Part shown: positions 17,091-24,592 of the stretch, piece by piece
Layout: each line of letters starts with the position of its first letter
Numbering within the stretch: the first letter of the stretch is position 1
Source: Ktedonospora formicarum
GTDB taxonomy: Bacteria; Chloroflexota; Ktedonobacteria; Ktedonobacterales; Ktedonobacteraceae
Assembly: GCF_016587355.1 (NCBI RefSeq)
Contig: NZ_BNJF01000001.1
Location: 4,059,721 to 4,123,720 of the forward strand
Length of the DNA stretch: 64,000 bases
Reading direction: 5' to 3'
The notes under the pieces: generated by a model
Seen by the model: only the letters and a program-made list of their open reading frames with translations
Told to the model about the DNA's origin: nothing
Databases searched by the model: none
Translations under genes and position numbers: made by a program

Positions 17091-17606
17091 GTGTTAACGC
17101 ATCTAAAAAGCTGGAAGCCATTTCAGCGAAGCAGCAGAGCGTGGTCGGCGGTGCGTGTGTGTGCGGCGGTAGTGTTGGTATCGTTCGCTATCGTTGTTGC
17201 ATTGGGCGTAAACATGTATACTATGCAAACAGCCCCGAAGGCGCATGCCGATTATGATGGGGATTATAATGCATATCCCTACGGGGAGTGCACATGGTTT
17301 GCCAATGAGCGCTTCCATGATATTTACGGTTATTATGTTCCCTGGCATATTGGAAATGCCAATGAGTGGGTGGATCAAGCCTATAATTATGGCTGGCAAG
17401 TCTCCTCGACTCCTTCACTGTATTCCCTGATAGTGCTTCAGGATGGTGTGCAAGGGGCAACAGGATATGGACATGTGGCGATGGTTGAACAAATTGAAAG
17501 CGATGGCACGATAATTGCCAGCTCTATGAATGCCGGCGCGGGTTGGGGGTCTTCCTCTGACGAAGAATATTGGTCTGGTCCAGGGGTGGCATTTATCAAA
17601 CCATGA
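17091..17606 (+). CDS. Secreted CHAP-domain protein
   Basis: A 171-residue protein from the GTG at 17091, which follows agagga. A hydrophobic signal segment (residues 19-45) ends in PKAHA before DYDG, an A-x-A type cleavage site. The mature part is a CHAP domain with Cys67 in YPYGECTWFANE and His128 in GYGHVAMVE, the expected nucleophile and base of an amidase/peptidase acting on peptidoglycan. No binding domain is attached. It could be a cell-wall hydrolase in self-remodelling or against other bacteria; nothing links it firmly to the RiPP cluster. Confidence 0.85.
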   Translation: MLTHLKSWKPFQRSSRAWSAVRVCAAVVLVSFAIVVALGVNMYTMQTAPKAHADYDGDYNAYPYGECTWFANERFHDIYGYYVPWHIGNANEWVDQAYNYGWQVSSTPSLYSLIVLQDGVQGATGYGHVAMVEQIESDGTIIASSMNAGAGWGSSSDEEYWSGPGVAFIKP

Positions 17607-17680
17607 CGCCTATATCTTACCCAATTTTGAGTATCATTGCTTGAAAAAAACAAACTGCGCTTGCTTCCTTTCGCTAGAGG

Positions 17681-17746
17681 TAAGAGAGTGTGAGCATCAT
17701 TTGCGATTGCCCTATCCGCGAACGATGCTCACACTCTCTTACTCTT
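17681..17746 (+). terminator. Terminator after the CHAP gene
   Basis: A 17-bp perfect stem taagagagtgtgagcat / atgctcacactctctta with a 27-base loop. Confidence 0.75.
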
Positions 17747-17910
17747 GGATGTCGTAGGAGTGACGATTCCACGCTTTAGTTGCACTCTGAAAAAGTTTTC
17801 GCATAAAATAAAGGAATATGAAACGACACGCCTCCTGAATGGAAGGTTGGCTTGAGCCTGCTATATGCATGAGAAACCGTTCAATGTTGAACGTTGAAAG
17901 GATGTCGTTT

Positions 17911-19008
17911 ATGCTCGATTTCTCGCCCTCTGAGGAGCAAGAAGAGGTTCGGCGTCTTGCTCATAGTCTGAGTACTGATCTGCTACGGCCCCAGGCGCGT
18001 TACGTGGAGAAACTGGGTGATATTCCTCTCGATGTGATGCGTAAACTGGCGCAAACGGGCTTGACTATGCCTTTTGCGGAAGAGTACGGCGGCTCAGGCT
18101 CACTGGATGCGCTCACATATGCGCTTATCGCTGAGGAGCTGGGGTTTGGTGACGCCGGTCTGGCTTTGAATGTCTGTGGGTCATTAATGGGACCATTGTG
18201 TGTGGAGTTAGGGGGAAGTGTGGCACAGCGAGAGGCATATATTCCCCCATTCTGTGACCCTGAGCAAGGGGCGCAGAAGCGTGGGTGCCTGGGCCTTGCA
18301 GAGCCTGGTGGCGGTTATGCATTAGCGCATATACAGACAATGCTTAGCCCGAAGGGGGACCGCTATATTTTACATGGGACCAAGCGTGATGTGCTGCATG
18401 GGGAAGTCGGAGAACCGCGAATTATTCTAGCTCGCATGGAGGGGAAGGGCGATATAAGTGGGCTATGTGCTATCATTCTTCCCGCTCAGATAGATGGATT
18501 GACCATACGTAGTGAGCGCCAGAAATTGGGCTTGCGGGCCGCGCCGAGTGCGACCCTACATTTTGATCAGATATCTCTTCCCGAGGAGGCTTTGCTGGGG
18601 AGACCGGGAGACGAGGGACTCTTACGCGCGATTGCCTTCTATATGTTCTTACGGGCGGGGGTAGCGTGTGGAGTAACACGCTCGGCGCTTGAGTATGCCA
18701 GCGCGTACGCGGAAGAGCGTATCGCCTTTCAGCGCCCGATAGTATCGTATCAGGGAATCGCCTTTCTGCTGGCGGAGATGGCGATGAAACTGGACGCGGT
18801 TCGGCTTTTGCTCTGGCGAACCGCCACGCGGTGGGACCAGAATCAGGGCCTTGTATTGCTGCTCAAGGACGCGGAGGCAGCGCAAAGGCAGGCTGTCAGA
18901 TTGGCCCAATCCGCCACGACTGATGCGGTACAGATTCTGGGTGGGGCTGGATTTATGCAGGATCACCCCGTTGAAATGTGGATGCGCAATGCCGCTACAA
19001 TGGAGTAA
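17911..19008 (+). CDS. Acyl-CoA dehydrogenase family protein lacking the EGT tail
   Basis: A 365-residue FAD-dependent acyl-CoA dehydrogenase homologue. The N-terminal helical domain (FSPSEEQEEVRRLAHS), the middle beta domain (CLGLAEPGGG) and the C-terminal helices (LGGAGFMQDHPVEMWMRNA) are present. The chain stops before the usual EGTxxIQ segment that carries the catalytic Glu in many members. GAAAGG nine bases before the ATG at 17911 decides the start. It is directly followed, after seven bases, by a second dehydrogenase that does have the tail, which suggests a heteromeric enzyme of the alpha2beta2 type known from steroid catabolism. Confidence 0.85.
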   Translation: MLDFSPSEEQEEVRRLAHSLSTDLLRPQARYVEKLGDIPLDVMRKLAQTGLTMPFAEEYGGSGSLDALTYALIAEELGFGDAGLALNVCGSLMGPLCVELGGSVAQREAYIPPFCDPEQGAQKRGCLGLAEPGGGYALAHIQTMLSPKGDRYILHGTKRDVLHGEVGEPRIILARMEGKGDISGLCAIILPAQIDGLTIRSERQKLGLRAAPSATLHFDQISLPEEALLGRPGDEGLLRAIAFYMFLRAGVACGVTRSALEYASAYAEERIAFQRPIVSYQGIAFLLAEMAMKLDAVRLLLWRTATRWDQNQGLVLLLKDAEAAQRQAVRLAQSATTDAVQILGGAGFMQDHPVEMWMRNAATME

Positions 19009-19015
19009 CACGCAT

Positions 19016-20197
19016 ATGATTGATTTCCGTTTGACCACACGGCAACAGGAATATCGCGAGTTCGCGCATCAGATTGCCCTGGAAGAGATGCGCCCTATCT
19101 CGTTAGAGTGCAATCGTACCGAACAGATACCCGAAACCTTCTTCTGGAATATGCAGAAGCGTTTTCGAGGTGGTATCGATGGGCAGGCGCAGCGTTATGT
19201 GCAGGAGGGAGAACGTAGCGCCGCGCTCCTGGCGATGCTCGCCAACGAGGAACTGGCCTGGGGCGATGCAGCCCTGACGACGGCTATCCCTGGTCCGGGC
19301 CTGGCGGCTCCCCCTCTTCTCTCACAGGGCTCACGTGAGCAGAGGCAGAAGTTTCTGGGTCTCTACGAAGATGAGCAACTTCATTGGGGGGCCCTGGCAT
19401 TGACCGAGCCGGGCATCGGCTCCGACGTCGCCGGTATGGCGACGACTGCCATGTTGGAAGGCGACGAATGGGTGATCAATGGGCATAAACATTACATCAC
19501 GAATGGGGCGCGGGCCGATGTGATTATCACATTTGCCACAGTAGATAAAAGTATGGGGCGCGCGGGCATCCGTCCTTTTGTTGTGCTCAAGGGAACGCCA
19601 GGATTGATCATTGGGCGGATTGAGGAGAAGATGGGCCTCCGTGCCTCGCAGACGACCGAACTCATCTTTGAGAACTGTCGTATTCCTAGAGAAAACTTGC
19701 TCGCGGGGCGTGAAGCGAGTGGCAAAACAGGTTTTAAGGCCGCCATGGGAACGTTAGACGCGACCCGCCCGATGGTGGGAGCGCTAGCTGTTGGCATCTG
19801 TCGCGCGGCATATGAAGCGGCTCTGGCCTGGTTTCAGGAGGAGTTGCCAGCGGGCTACCCACCATTCAAGCGGCATGAGATTGAGGAGACGTTGGAAGAT
19901 CTGCGCCAGAGGATAGAGATGGCGCGCTTACTGGTCTGGCGCGCGGCGTGGATGGCTGATCAGCGTCTGCCCAATTCCAAAGAGGCATCGATGTGTAAAG
20001 CCTACGCGGGCGAATTGGTGATGAAGGTTACCTCCGAGGCCGTACGCATAACCGCGCCGGGGGAGATGTCTGAGAGAAAGCAATTGATTCACAAGTGGTT
20101 CTGTGATGCCAAGGTGTTTGATATCTTCGAGGGAACGGCCCAGATACAGCGCCTGGTGATTGCGAGACGCATGTTCCCGAAGGTGAATATCCCCTAG
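19016..20197 (+). CDS. Acyl-CoA dehydrogenase with complete active-site tail
   Basis: A 393-residue acyl-CoA dehydrogenase that introduces the alpha-beta double bond into an acyl-CoA and passes electrons to ETF. It shows ALTEPGIGSDVAGM and VINGHKHYITNGA in the middle domain and DIFEGTAQIQRLVIARRMF at the end, with the EGT motif. The ATG at 19016 is seven bases after the upstream dehydrogenase. No thiolase, ETF or ligase gene is next to the pair, so the substrate remains open. Confidence 0.9.
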   Translation: MIDFRLTTRQQEYREFAHQIALEEMRPISLECNRTEQIPETFFWNMQKRFRGGIDGQAQRYVQEGERSAALLAMLANEELAWGDAALTTAIPGPGLAAPPLLSQGSREQRQKFLGLYEDEQLHWGALALTEPGIGSDVAGMATTAMLEGDEWVINGHKHYITNGARADVIITFATVDKSMGRAGIRPFVVLKGTPGLIIGRIEEKMGLRASQTTELIFENCRIPRENLLAGREASGKTGFKAAMGTLDATRPMVGALAVGICRAAYEAALAWFQEELPAGYPPFKRHEIEETLEDLRQRIEMARLLVWRAAWMADQRLPNSKEASMCKAYAGELVMKVTSEAVRITAPGEMSERKQLIHKWFCDAKVFDIFEGTAQIQRLVIARRMFPKVNIP

Positions 20198-20241
20198 CCA
20201 TCGCCTTGGAGAGCAGGTGGATAGAGCAGTGCGTGTGGGGG

Positions 20242-20291
20242 ATAAAGAGAGCGGGGATGATATTGTCTATATTCACCCCCACTCTCTTTAT
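20242..20291. terminator. Bidirectional terminator between convergent genes
   Basis: The arms ataaagagagcgggg and cccccactctctttat pair over about 15 bases, with one G-T pair, and lie between the dehydrogenase and a minus-strand gene. Confidence 0.7.
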
Positions 20292-20311
20292 TTATAAGGC
20301 TTGCCCACGGT

Positions 20312-20698
20312 CTAGCGACGGTAGTTACCAGCCTGGGTGAAAAATATCTTGCGAAAGCCCTGGATAACTATGATAGCAACCAGGATTTCAACCACAGCCA
20401 TGCTAATCCAGAGCCAGAGCAAGTTCAGGGCATGGGGACCAGTTGGAGATGTGGAATCAATAGATTGCAGGAATAGCGGGACCAGAATCCCCAGAGGGAT
20501 CGCGAATAAGAGCGCGCAGCATATCAGTACAAACCCTGGCAGCAGGATGCGCCAGAGTCCAGAGTCTTGTAAATTCTCGGTCTTCGCGGTACCATAAGCT
20601 CGACGTGGCTCCGCTTTCGTAGGTTCCGTCGATGCCTTCGCCTGCTCTTTAGCTGGCTCCATTGCCGCTTTATTTGAGGTTGAGGTCGTTTCTTCCAT
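20312..20698 (-). CDS. Small membrane protein, unassigned
   Basis: A 128-residue protein with a charged, Glu/Lys/Thr-rich N-terminal half (residues 1-45) and two hydrophobic helices (about 50-78 and 92-115). The ATG at 20698 has gggag eight bases upstream; the frame reaches a TTG at 20713 that lies on the ribosome site. No family was recognised. Confidence 0.65.
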   Translation of the reverse strand: MEETTSTSNKAAMEPAKEQAKASTEPTKAEPRRAYGTAKTENLQDSGLWRILLPGFVLICCALLFAIPLGILVPLFLQSIDSTSPTGPHALNLLWLWISMAVVEILVAIIVIQGFRKIFFTQAGNYRR

Positions 20699-20784
20699 AG
20701 ATATATCTCCCAAAGAACAAGAAATAACTTCTAGCCTTCAGTATATCATACAAAAGAGGATACCCAAGCTCGTTGCCCTAGCTT

Positions 20785-20904
20785 CTAGAGGTGGCGGCGA
20801 ATATAGCGCTCGAAGCGATTGCGTATAAAAAGGACCAGTGCTGGCAATAGCACAGTTCCCATCAACCATTTCCCAAAGCTTCTTTTACCAGTTGCTTGCG
20901 ACAT
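20785..20904 (-). CDS. Possible 39-residue membrane protein
   Basis: From the ATG at 20904 (gaggg upstream) the product starts MSQATGKRSFGKWLMG, has a short hydrophobic stretch (LMGTVLLPALVLFI) and a strongly basic tail (RNRFERYIRRHL). The frame is open further upstream to 21045 but without a convincing start. It is small and unconfirmed. Confidence 0.4.
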   Translation of the reverse strand: MSQATGKRSFGKWLMGTVLLPALVLFIRNRFERYIRRHL

Positions 20905-21076
20905 TAGCTTTGCCCTCAACATTCTTCTTTGCCATGGTTTGCCTCTCTTCTGAGCATAAGCAAGCTTACAAGCTGAAGTAAAAGCAAGCGAAAGGTGGAA
21001 GGCTCTCTGCACTTGCCTGGAGGCTGAGCGCTGCATGAACTTCAAGTTCAGGGTGGGATTGAGAACGCGAAAATGC

Positions 21077-21105
21077 TTGACAATTCTAGATGTTAATGCT
21101 ACTAT
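21077..21105 (+). promoter_or_regulatory. Promoter of the tRNA-Val gene
   Basis: Consensus TTGACA (21077-21082) and TACTAT (21100-21105) are 17 bases apart and end 19 bases before the tRNA. Confidence 0.8.
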
Positions 21106-21124
21106 AGTCAGGTCAACAGTTCAA

Positions 21125-21196
21125 GGGCGCTTAGCTCAGGGGGAGAGCGCTTCCTTCACACGGAAGAGGCCACTGGTTCGATCCCAGTAGCGCCCA
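21125..21196 (+). tRNA. tRNA-Val(CAC)
   Basis: A complete 72-base cloverleaf: acceptor GGGCGCT/AGCGCCC with discriminator A, D arm GCTC/GAGC, anticodon stem CTTCC/GGAAG with loop TTCACAC giving anticodon CAC, and T arm ACTGG/CCAGT with TTCGATC. CCA is not encoded. The anticodon reads GUG valine codons. Confidence 0.95.
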
Positions 21197-21373
21197 CTTT
21201 TTGCCTCACATCATATTCCTCTGTTTTCCTCTTCCAATCCTTTACCACCTGAGTCATTATGGTCTATCTGGCTGTTTCAATTGCTTACGCAGTGTTTATA
21301 GCTTATAATAATAGATACCTATAACTGACGAAAGCGTGGAGCTTTCTTGCCGCATACTCTGTGAGGGTACAAC

Positions 21374-21910
21374 ATGCCAGCAATAGCGATGATGTTTGCG
21401 AGCAGTTTACAACTACATGTGGTAAATCCTCTGGGTGCCTTCCTTTTGTTCGTCCTCTGGATTGTCCTGTTTAGATGTTCACACTTGCTTGTCATGCTGA
21501 TGAGGCGAGAGCCTATTATTGGCTGGGCGATTGGTCCGCTAGGCATCTCGTTTATGATGTCGCACGAGCCTTCGGTGCTCTTTACCTGGTTGAATGCTAT
21601 TGTGCCTGCTATTGTGTCGGGTGGTATTCTCTACGTTGGCTTCTTTTCCCCGCTTAGCCCCTTCATTGTGCCCCATCATCCTCTTTTTCAGGTTCTTGCG
21701 GTGGTGTGTGGTATCCTTGTGAGCAGTACAGGTGATCTTGTGACAGCCTTACGTGATTCGGTCTATCCCCTCTGGGGAGAAGCGAGAATTCTGCGCAATA
21801 TACAGGTATTGCGTGCCACATGGGCGCGTATCCACTTTACACCCTATGGGAATTCGTACGTTAATGACCACTTTGACTCGACGCCGTCTGACTTACTCAA
21901 AGCCTTCTAG
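21374..21910 (+). CDS. Membrane protein, unassigned
   Basis: A 178-residue protein with about four hydrophobic helices in residues 1-125 and a hydrophilic tail with Trp, Arg and Tyr residues (WARIHFTPYGNSY). The ATG at 21374 follows gagggtacaac. A short palindrome ttctagagcgtgctctagaa at 21905-21924 overlaps the stop and lies before the convergent kinase gene. No family was recognised. Confidence 0.65.
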   Translation: MPAIAMMFASSLQLHVVNPLGAFLLFVLWIVLFRCSHLLVMLMRREPIIGWAIGPLGISFMMSHEPSVLFTWLNAIVPAIVSGGILYVGFFSPLSPFIVPHHPLFQVLAVVCGILVSSTGDLVTALRDSVYPLWGEARILRNIQVLRATWARIHFTPYGNSYVNDHFDSTPSDLLKAF

Positions 21911-21940
21911 AGCGTGCTCTAGAATGGCGCTGCCTAAAAG

Positions 21941-23716
21941 TTAGTTTTTGTCGGTATTGAGGGGGTATGGCGTCGTGTGCAAGGATGCTGGAAGGGTGAA
22001 GTTGAAGGTGGTACCGATCCGCTGATTATTGGTAAACCAGATGCGACCGCCATGTTTGGTAATGATCTCCTTAGTGACAAAGAGTCCTAGCCCGATGCCG
22101 GAGTACTGCTGAGTGGCGGTATTATGGACGCGATAGAAACGCTCAAAGATGTGGTCGTAATGTTCGGGGCTCACGCCGATGCCCTCGTCGATAATGCTAA
22201 TGAGGTATTCTTCGCGTTGTTGCTGAAGGCGAAGAGTCACCTTCCCACCATGTGGGGAGTATTTGATCGCATTATCCAGAATGTTACCCACAACCTGCCC
22301 GATACGCTTGCGATCGGCATTGACGCGTGTCTCGCGTGTTTGAATATCGAGATAGAGCGTATGCTGTTCAGCGCTATCCTGAATTGTATGGACATACTCG
22401 CTGAGCAAATCGGCCAGATAAAACTCTTGATAGTGGAGCTGGAGCTGTCCCCATTGTAATTGTGAGAGGTCTAGCAAGTCATTGACCAGGCGCTCTAAAT
22501 GCTCTGTCTGACTCTGGACGATATTCAAGCTTCGCAGATCGTAGTGCTCTGGTGGATCAGTCGCAGGCGCGGTCTGTGAGCCACGTAATTTGCGTAAGCG
22601 GCGTTCAATACGCCGCACCAGATGTTGGGTATAGCCCTTGATGGCGGTTAGTGGCGTGCGTAATTCATGCGAAACGACGGAGACGAACTCATCCTTCAGG
22701 CGTTCAACCTGCTTAATGGAAGTGACATCATTGAGCACGGCAACAATGCCAATAGGGGGATATGTCAGGCCGTCTGAGGCATGAATAGGTGAGGCACTTA
22801 CTTGTAGGGTGAGTGGGACTGTATCACTTTCGCCACCGATGAATAGTTCCTGATTCGTAACAGTTTTCCCGTGAAGCCCCTCTTCTACCACCTCAGTAAG
22901 CTTGAGAAGCCAGGGAACGGCATTCTCTTGCGCCAGATCGCGTAAGGGTCTATGTAGCTGGAAATGGACATCTGACTGCGCGAGCATATGGCGAGCCGAT
23001 TGGTTGAGAGAGGTAATAGCGCCCCTGGAGTCAGTAATAAGTAGTCCCTCAGCCATACTGCGGATGACCAACTCCAGGCGTTGTCGCTCAAGTTCAGCCT
23101 CGCGCCAGAGCGCATTTTCGCGTTCGCGCAGGCGAACATTCTCCAGGGCGATTGCCGCATAGTCGGCGACCATAGCGGTGAGTTGGAGCAGATTAGTATC
23201 AAAAGAGTCGGGGCGTTCGTCGAAGAGGCTCAACAAGCCAATAATATGATTCTCTACAGTGAGTGGAATGTTCAAGCAGGAGCCAAGATCGTTACCCGTG
23301 ACCTCTTTGATTGTGCCTGGTTGAGCCAGTTCATCGGGGGCATCCAGGTACGCAGTCGTTGCGAGCTGATTTTCATCGATGGAAGGAAAATCCATCACGC
23401 GGGCGGCGCTAGCAATGCGGTGAATCATACCATCTATAAATGCCGGGCTAAGTGGGTAAGAAGGAATGATAAAGAGTTGATGGGATTCGCCTTTGAGTAA
23501 GATGCAGCATGCAGTAAAGCTATAGATCTCTTGGAGTGCGGCAAGAAGTGCATGATGAACCTGAAAACGGTCGAACGCAGCTACGAAACGTTTGCCGATC
23601 GTGTTGAGATAGGCTATCTCTTCGCGAACAGCAGCCAGGCGATCCGCGCTCTCTCCAATGGAAGAGCGGAATGCCTCGGAGTGGGTTGGTGTTTCTGATT
23701 GCAGACTGCTCTCCAT
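21941..23716 (-). CDS. Sensor histidine kinase with GAF and PAS domains
   Basis: A 591-residue soluble kinase without membrane helices. A GAF-like domain (about residues 40-205) is followed by a PAS domain (about 220-340), a HisKA domain with the phosphorylated His350 in VSHELRTPLT, and a HATPase domain with NILDNAIKYSPHGG (N box), IDEGIGVSP (G1), FERFYR and GIGLGLFVTK (G2). All catalytic boxes are intact. AAGGA lies six bases before the ATG. No response regulator is adjacent, so its target is elsewhere. The gene 18 bases upstream is its likely cotranscribed partner. Confidence 0.93.
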   Translation of the reverse strand: MESSLQSETPTHSEAFRSSIGESADRLAAVREEIAYLNTIGKRFVAAFDRFQVHHALLAALQEIYSFTACCILLKGESHQLFIIPSYPLSPAFIDGMIHRIASAARVMDFPSIDENQLATTAYLDAPDELAQPGTIKEVTGNDLGSCLNIPLTVENHIIGLLSLFDERPDSFDTNLLQLTAMVADYAAIALENVRLRERENALWREAELERQRLELVIRSMAEGLLITDSRGAITSLNQSARHMLAQSDVHFQLHRPLRDLAQENAVPWLLKLTEVVEEGLHGKTVTNQELFIGGESDTVPLTLQVSASPIHASDGLTYPPIGIVAVLNDVTSIKQVERLKDEFVSVVSHELRTPLTAIKGYTQHLVRRIERRLRKLRGSQTAPATDPPEHYDLRSLNIVQSQTEHLERLVNDLLDLSQLQWGQLQLHYQEFYLADLLSEYVHTIQDSAEQHTLYLDIQTRETRVNADRKRIGQVVGNILDNAIKYSPHGGKVTLRLQQQREEYLISIIDEGIGVSPEHYDHIFERFYRVHNTATQQYSGIGLGLFVTKEIITKHGGRIWFTNNQRIGTTFNFTLPASLHTTPYPLNTDKN

Positions 23717-23734
23717 GCTTTTTCCTTGTCCGGG

Positions 23735-24109
23735 CTACAGCTGTTTTAACTGGTGAGTCACCTCATCGTGCAGGATTGGCACAATTAAGTCTCCCGTTAA
23801 TTCTCGTAAGCCAGCGAAACATTCGTCGAGAAGGTCATTCAGCCCATTAGCGAGTTCGGCAGGAGTGACGCCAGAAAGTTCTTCCTGGATAGCTGATGGA
23901 TGGATATCAGTATAAGGCCGTTTTGTAAGGTAACCTAGAAAGGGGTGTGCGTCCATAACTCTTTTGGCTGCTCCCTGCACCAGTACTCGCGTGGTTGCTT
24001 TCCCCAGATAAGGCGCGACCCGCTTATCGATCAGCCGTACTGCCTTCAAGAATGCTTCAGTGACCTGCTCACGGGAGATGGAAGATGAGTCATCAGGTAG
24101 GTATAACAC
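23735..24109 (-). CDS. Unassigned 124-residue protein upstream of the kinase
   Basis: It starts with a GTG at 24109 preceded by gggag. The product is soluble, mostly helical in appearance and acidic (SISREQVTEAFLKAVRLIDK, GLNDLLDECFAGL). It contains one Cys and no known motif. Only 18 bases separate it from the histidine kinase, so it may belong to the same signalling unit. The function is unknown. Confidence 0.65.
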   Translation of the reverse strand: MLYLPDDSSSISREQVTEAFLKAVRLIDKRVAPYLGKATTRVLVQGAAKRVMDAHPFLGYLTKRPYTDIHPSAIQEELSGVTPAELANGLNDLLDECFAGLRELTGDLIVPILHDEVTHQLKQL

Positions 24110-24540
24110 AATAGACTCCCTTCGCCTATTTAAACGCTCTCCGATTTTATTATAGCATAGTTGCCTATATATTGTAAGTAAATAGTACTTAGGACGCCGG
24201 AACCGCTTTCTGGCATAAGCAGAGTGATTTTGCTTGCTTTACTGCTTTTGTGTAGATTCTGGCAAAACTGCGGTACTAGTAGAAGCACTGCTATTATTAT
24301 AAGCATCAGTAGAGCGAAAAGAACTACTCTTCTTTATTAGAACTTTGTGTAGAAATTTTGTCTCTCATTCTTAACGCTTGGCGGGTGGCACTGGTTTCAA
24401 AAGAAACCTACAAACAAGTGTATGGTATCTTATAAAACGAGCTAAAGCGCCATTTTTTGTCCCTCTGTATATATAGACGTAGAAATATAATGATTATTAA
24501 ATTACTGACTGCTTTCTCAGAGTGGATAGAGAAGCAATAT
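24110..24540. other. AT-rich intergenic region without a gene
   Basis: Both flanking genes are on the minus strand. No long frame or known RNA motif is visible. Promoter elements for the 124-residue gene probably lie at 24110-24200. Confidence 0.5.
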
Positions 24541-24580
24541 GTAAAGCGGCGAGGCACGCTAGCATGCCTCGCCGCTTTAC
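24541..24580. terminator. Strong hairpin downstream of the AAA ATPase gene
   Basis: A 16-bp perfect stem gtaaagcggcgaggca / tgcctcgccgctttac with an 8-base loop. There is no clear T tract, but it lies 12 bases after the ATPase stop. Confidence 0.7.
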
Positions 24581-24592
24581 ATACTCATATCA

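Noticed and set aside
16636..17121. 161-codon minus-strand frame between the IS and the CHAP gene
   Set aside because: It runs across an IS end, the direct repeat and a dispersed repeat, so it is a chance frame.
18851..19015. N-terminal extension of the second acyl-CoA dehydrogenase into the first gene
   Set aside because: The family N-terminus begins at MIDFRLTTRQQEYREF (19016); the extension is out-of-frame reading of the first dehydrogenase.
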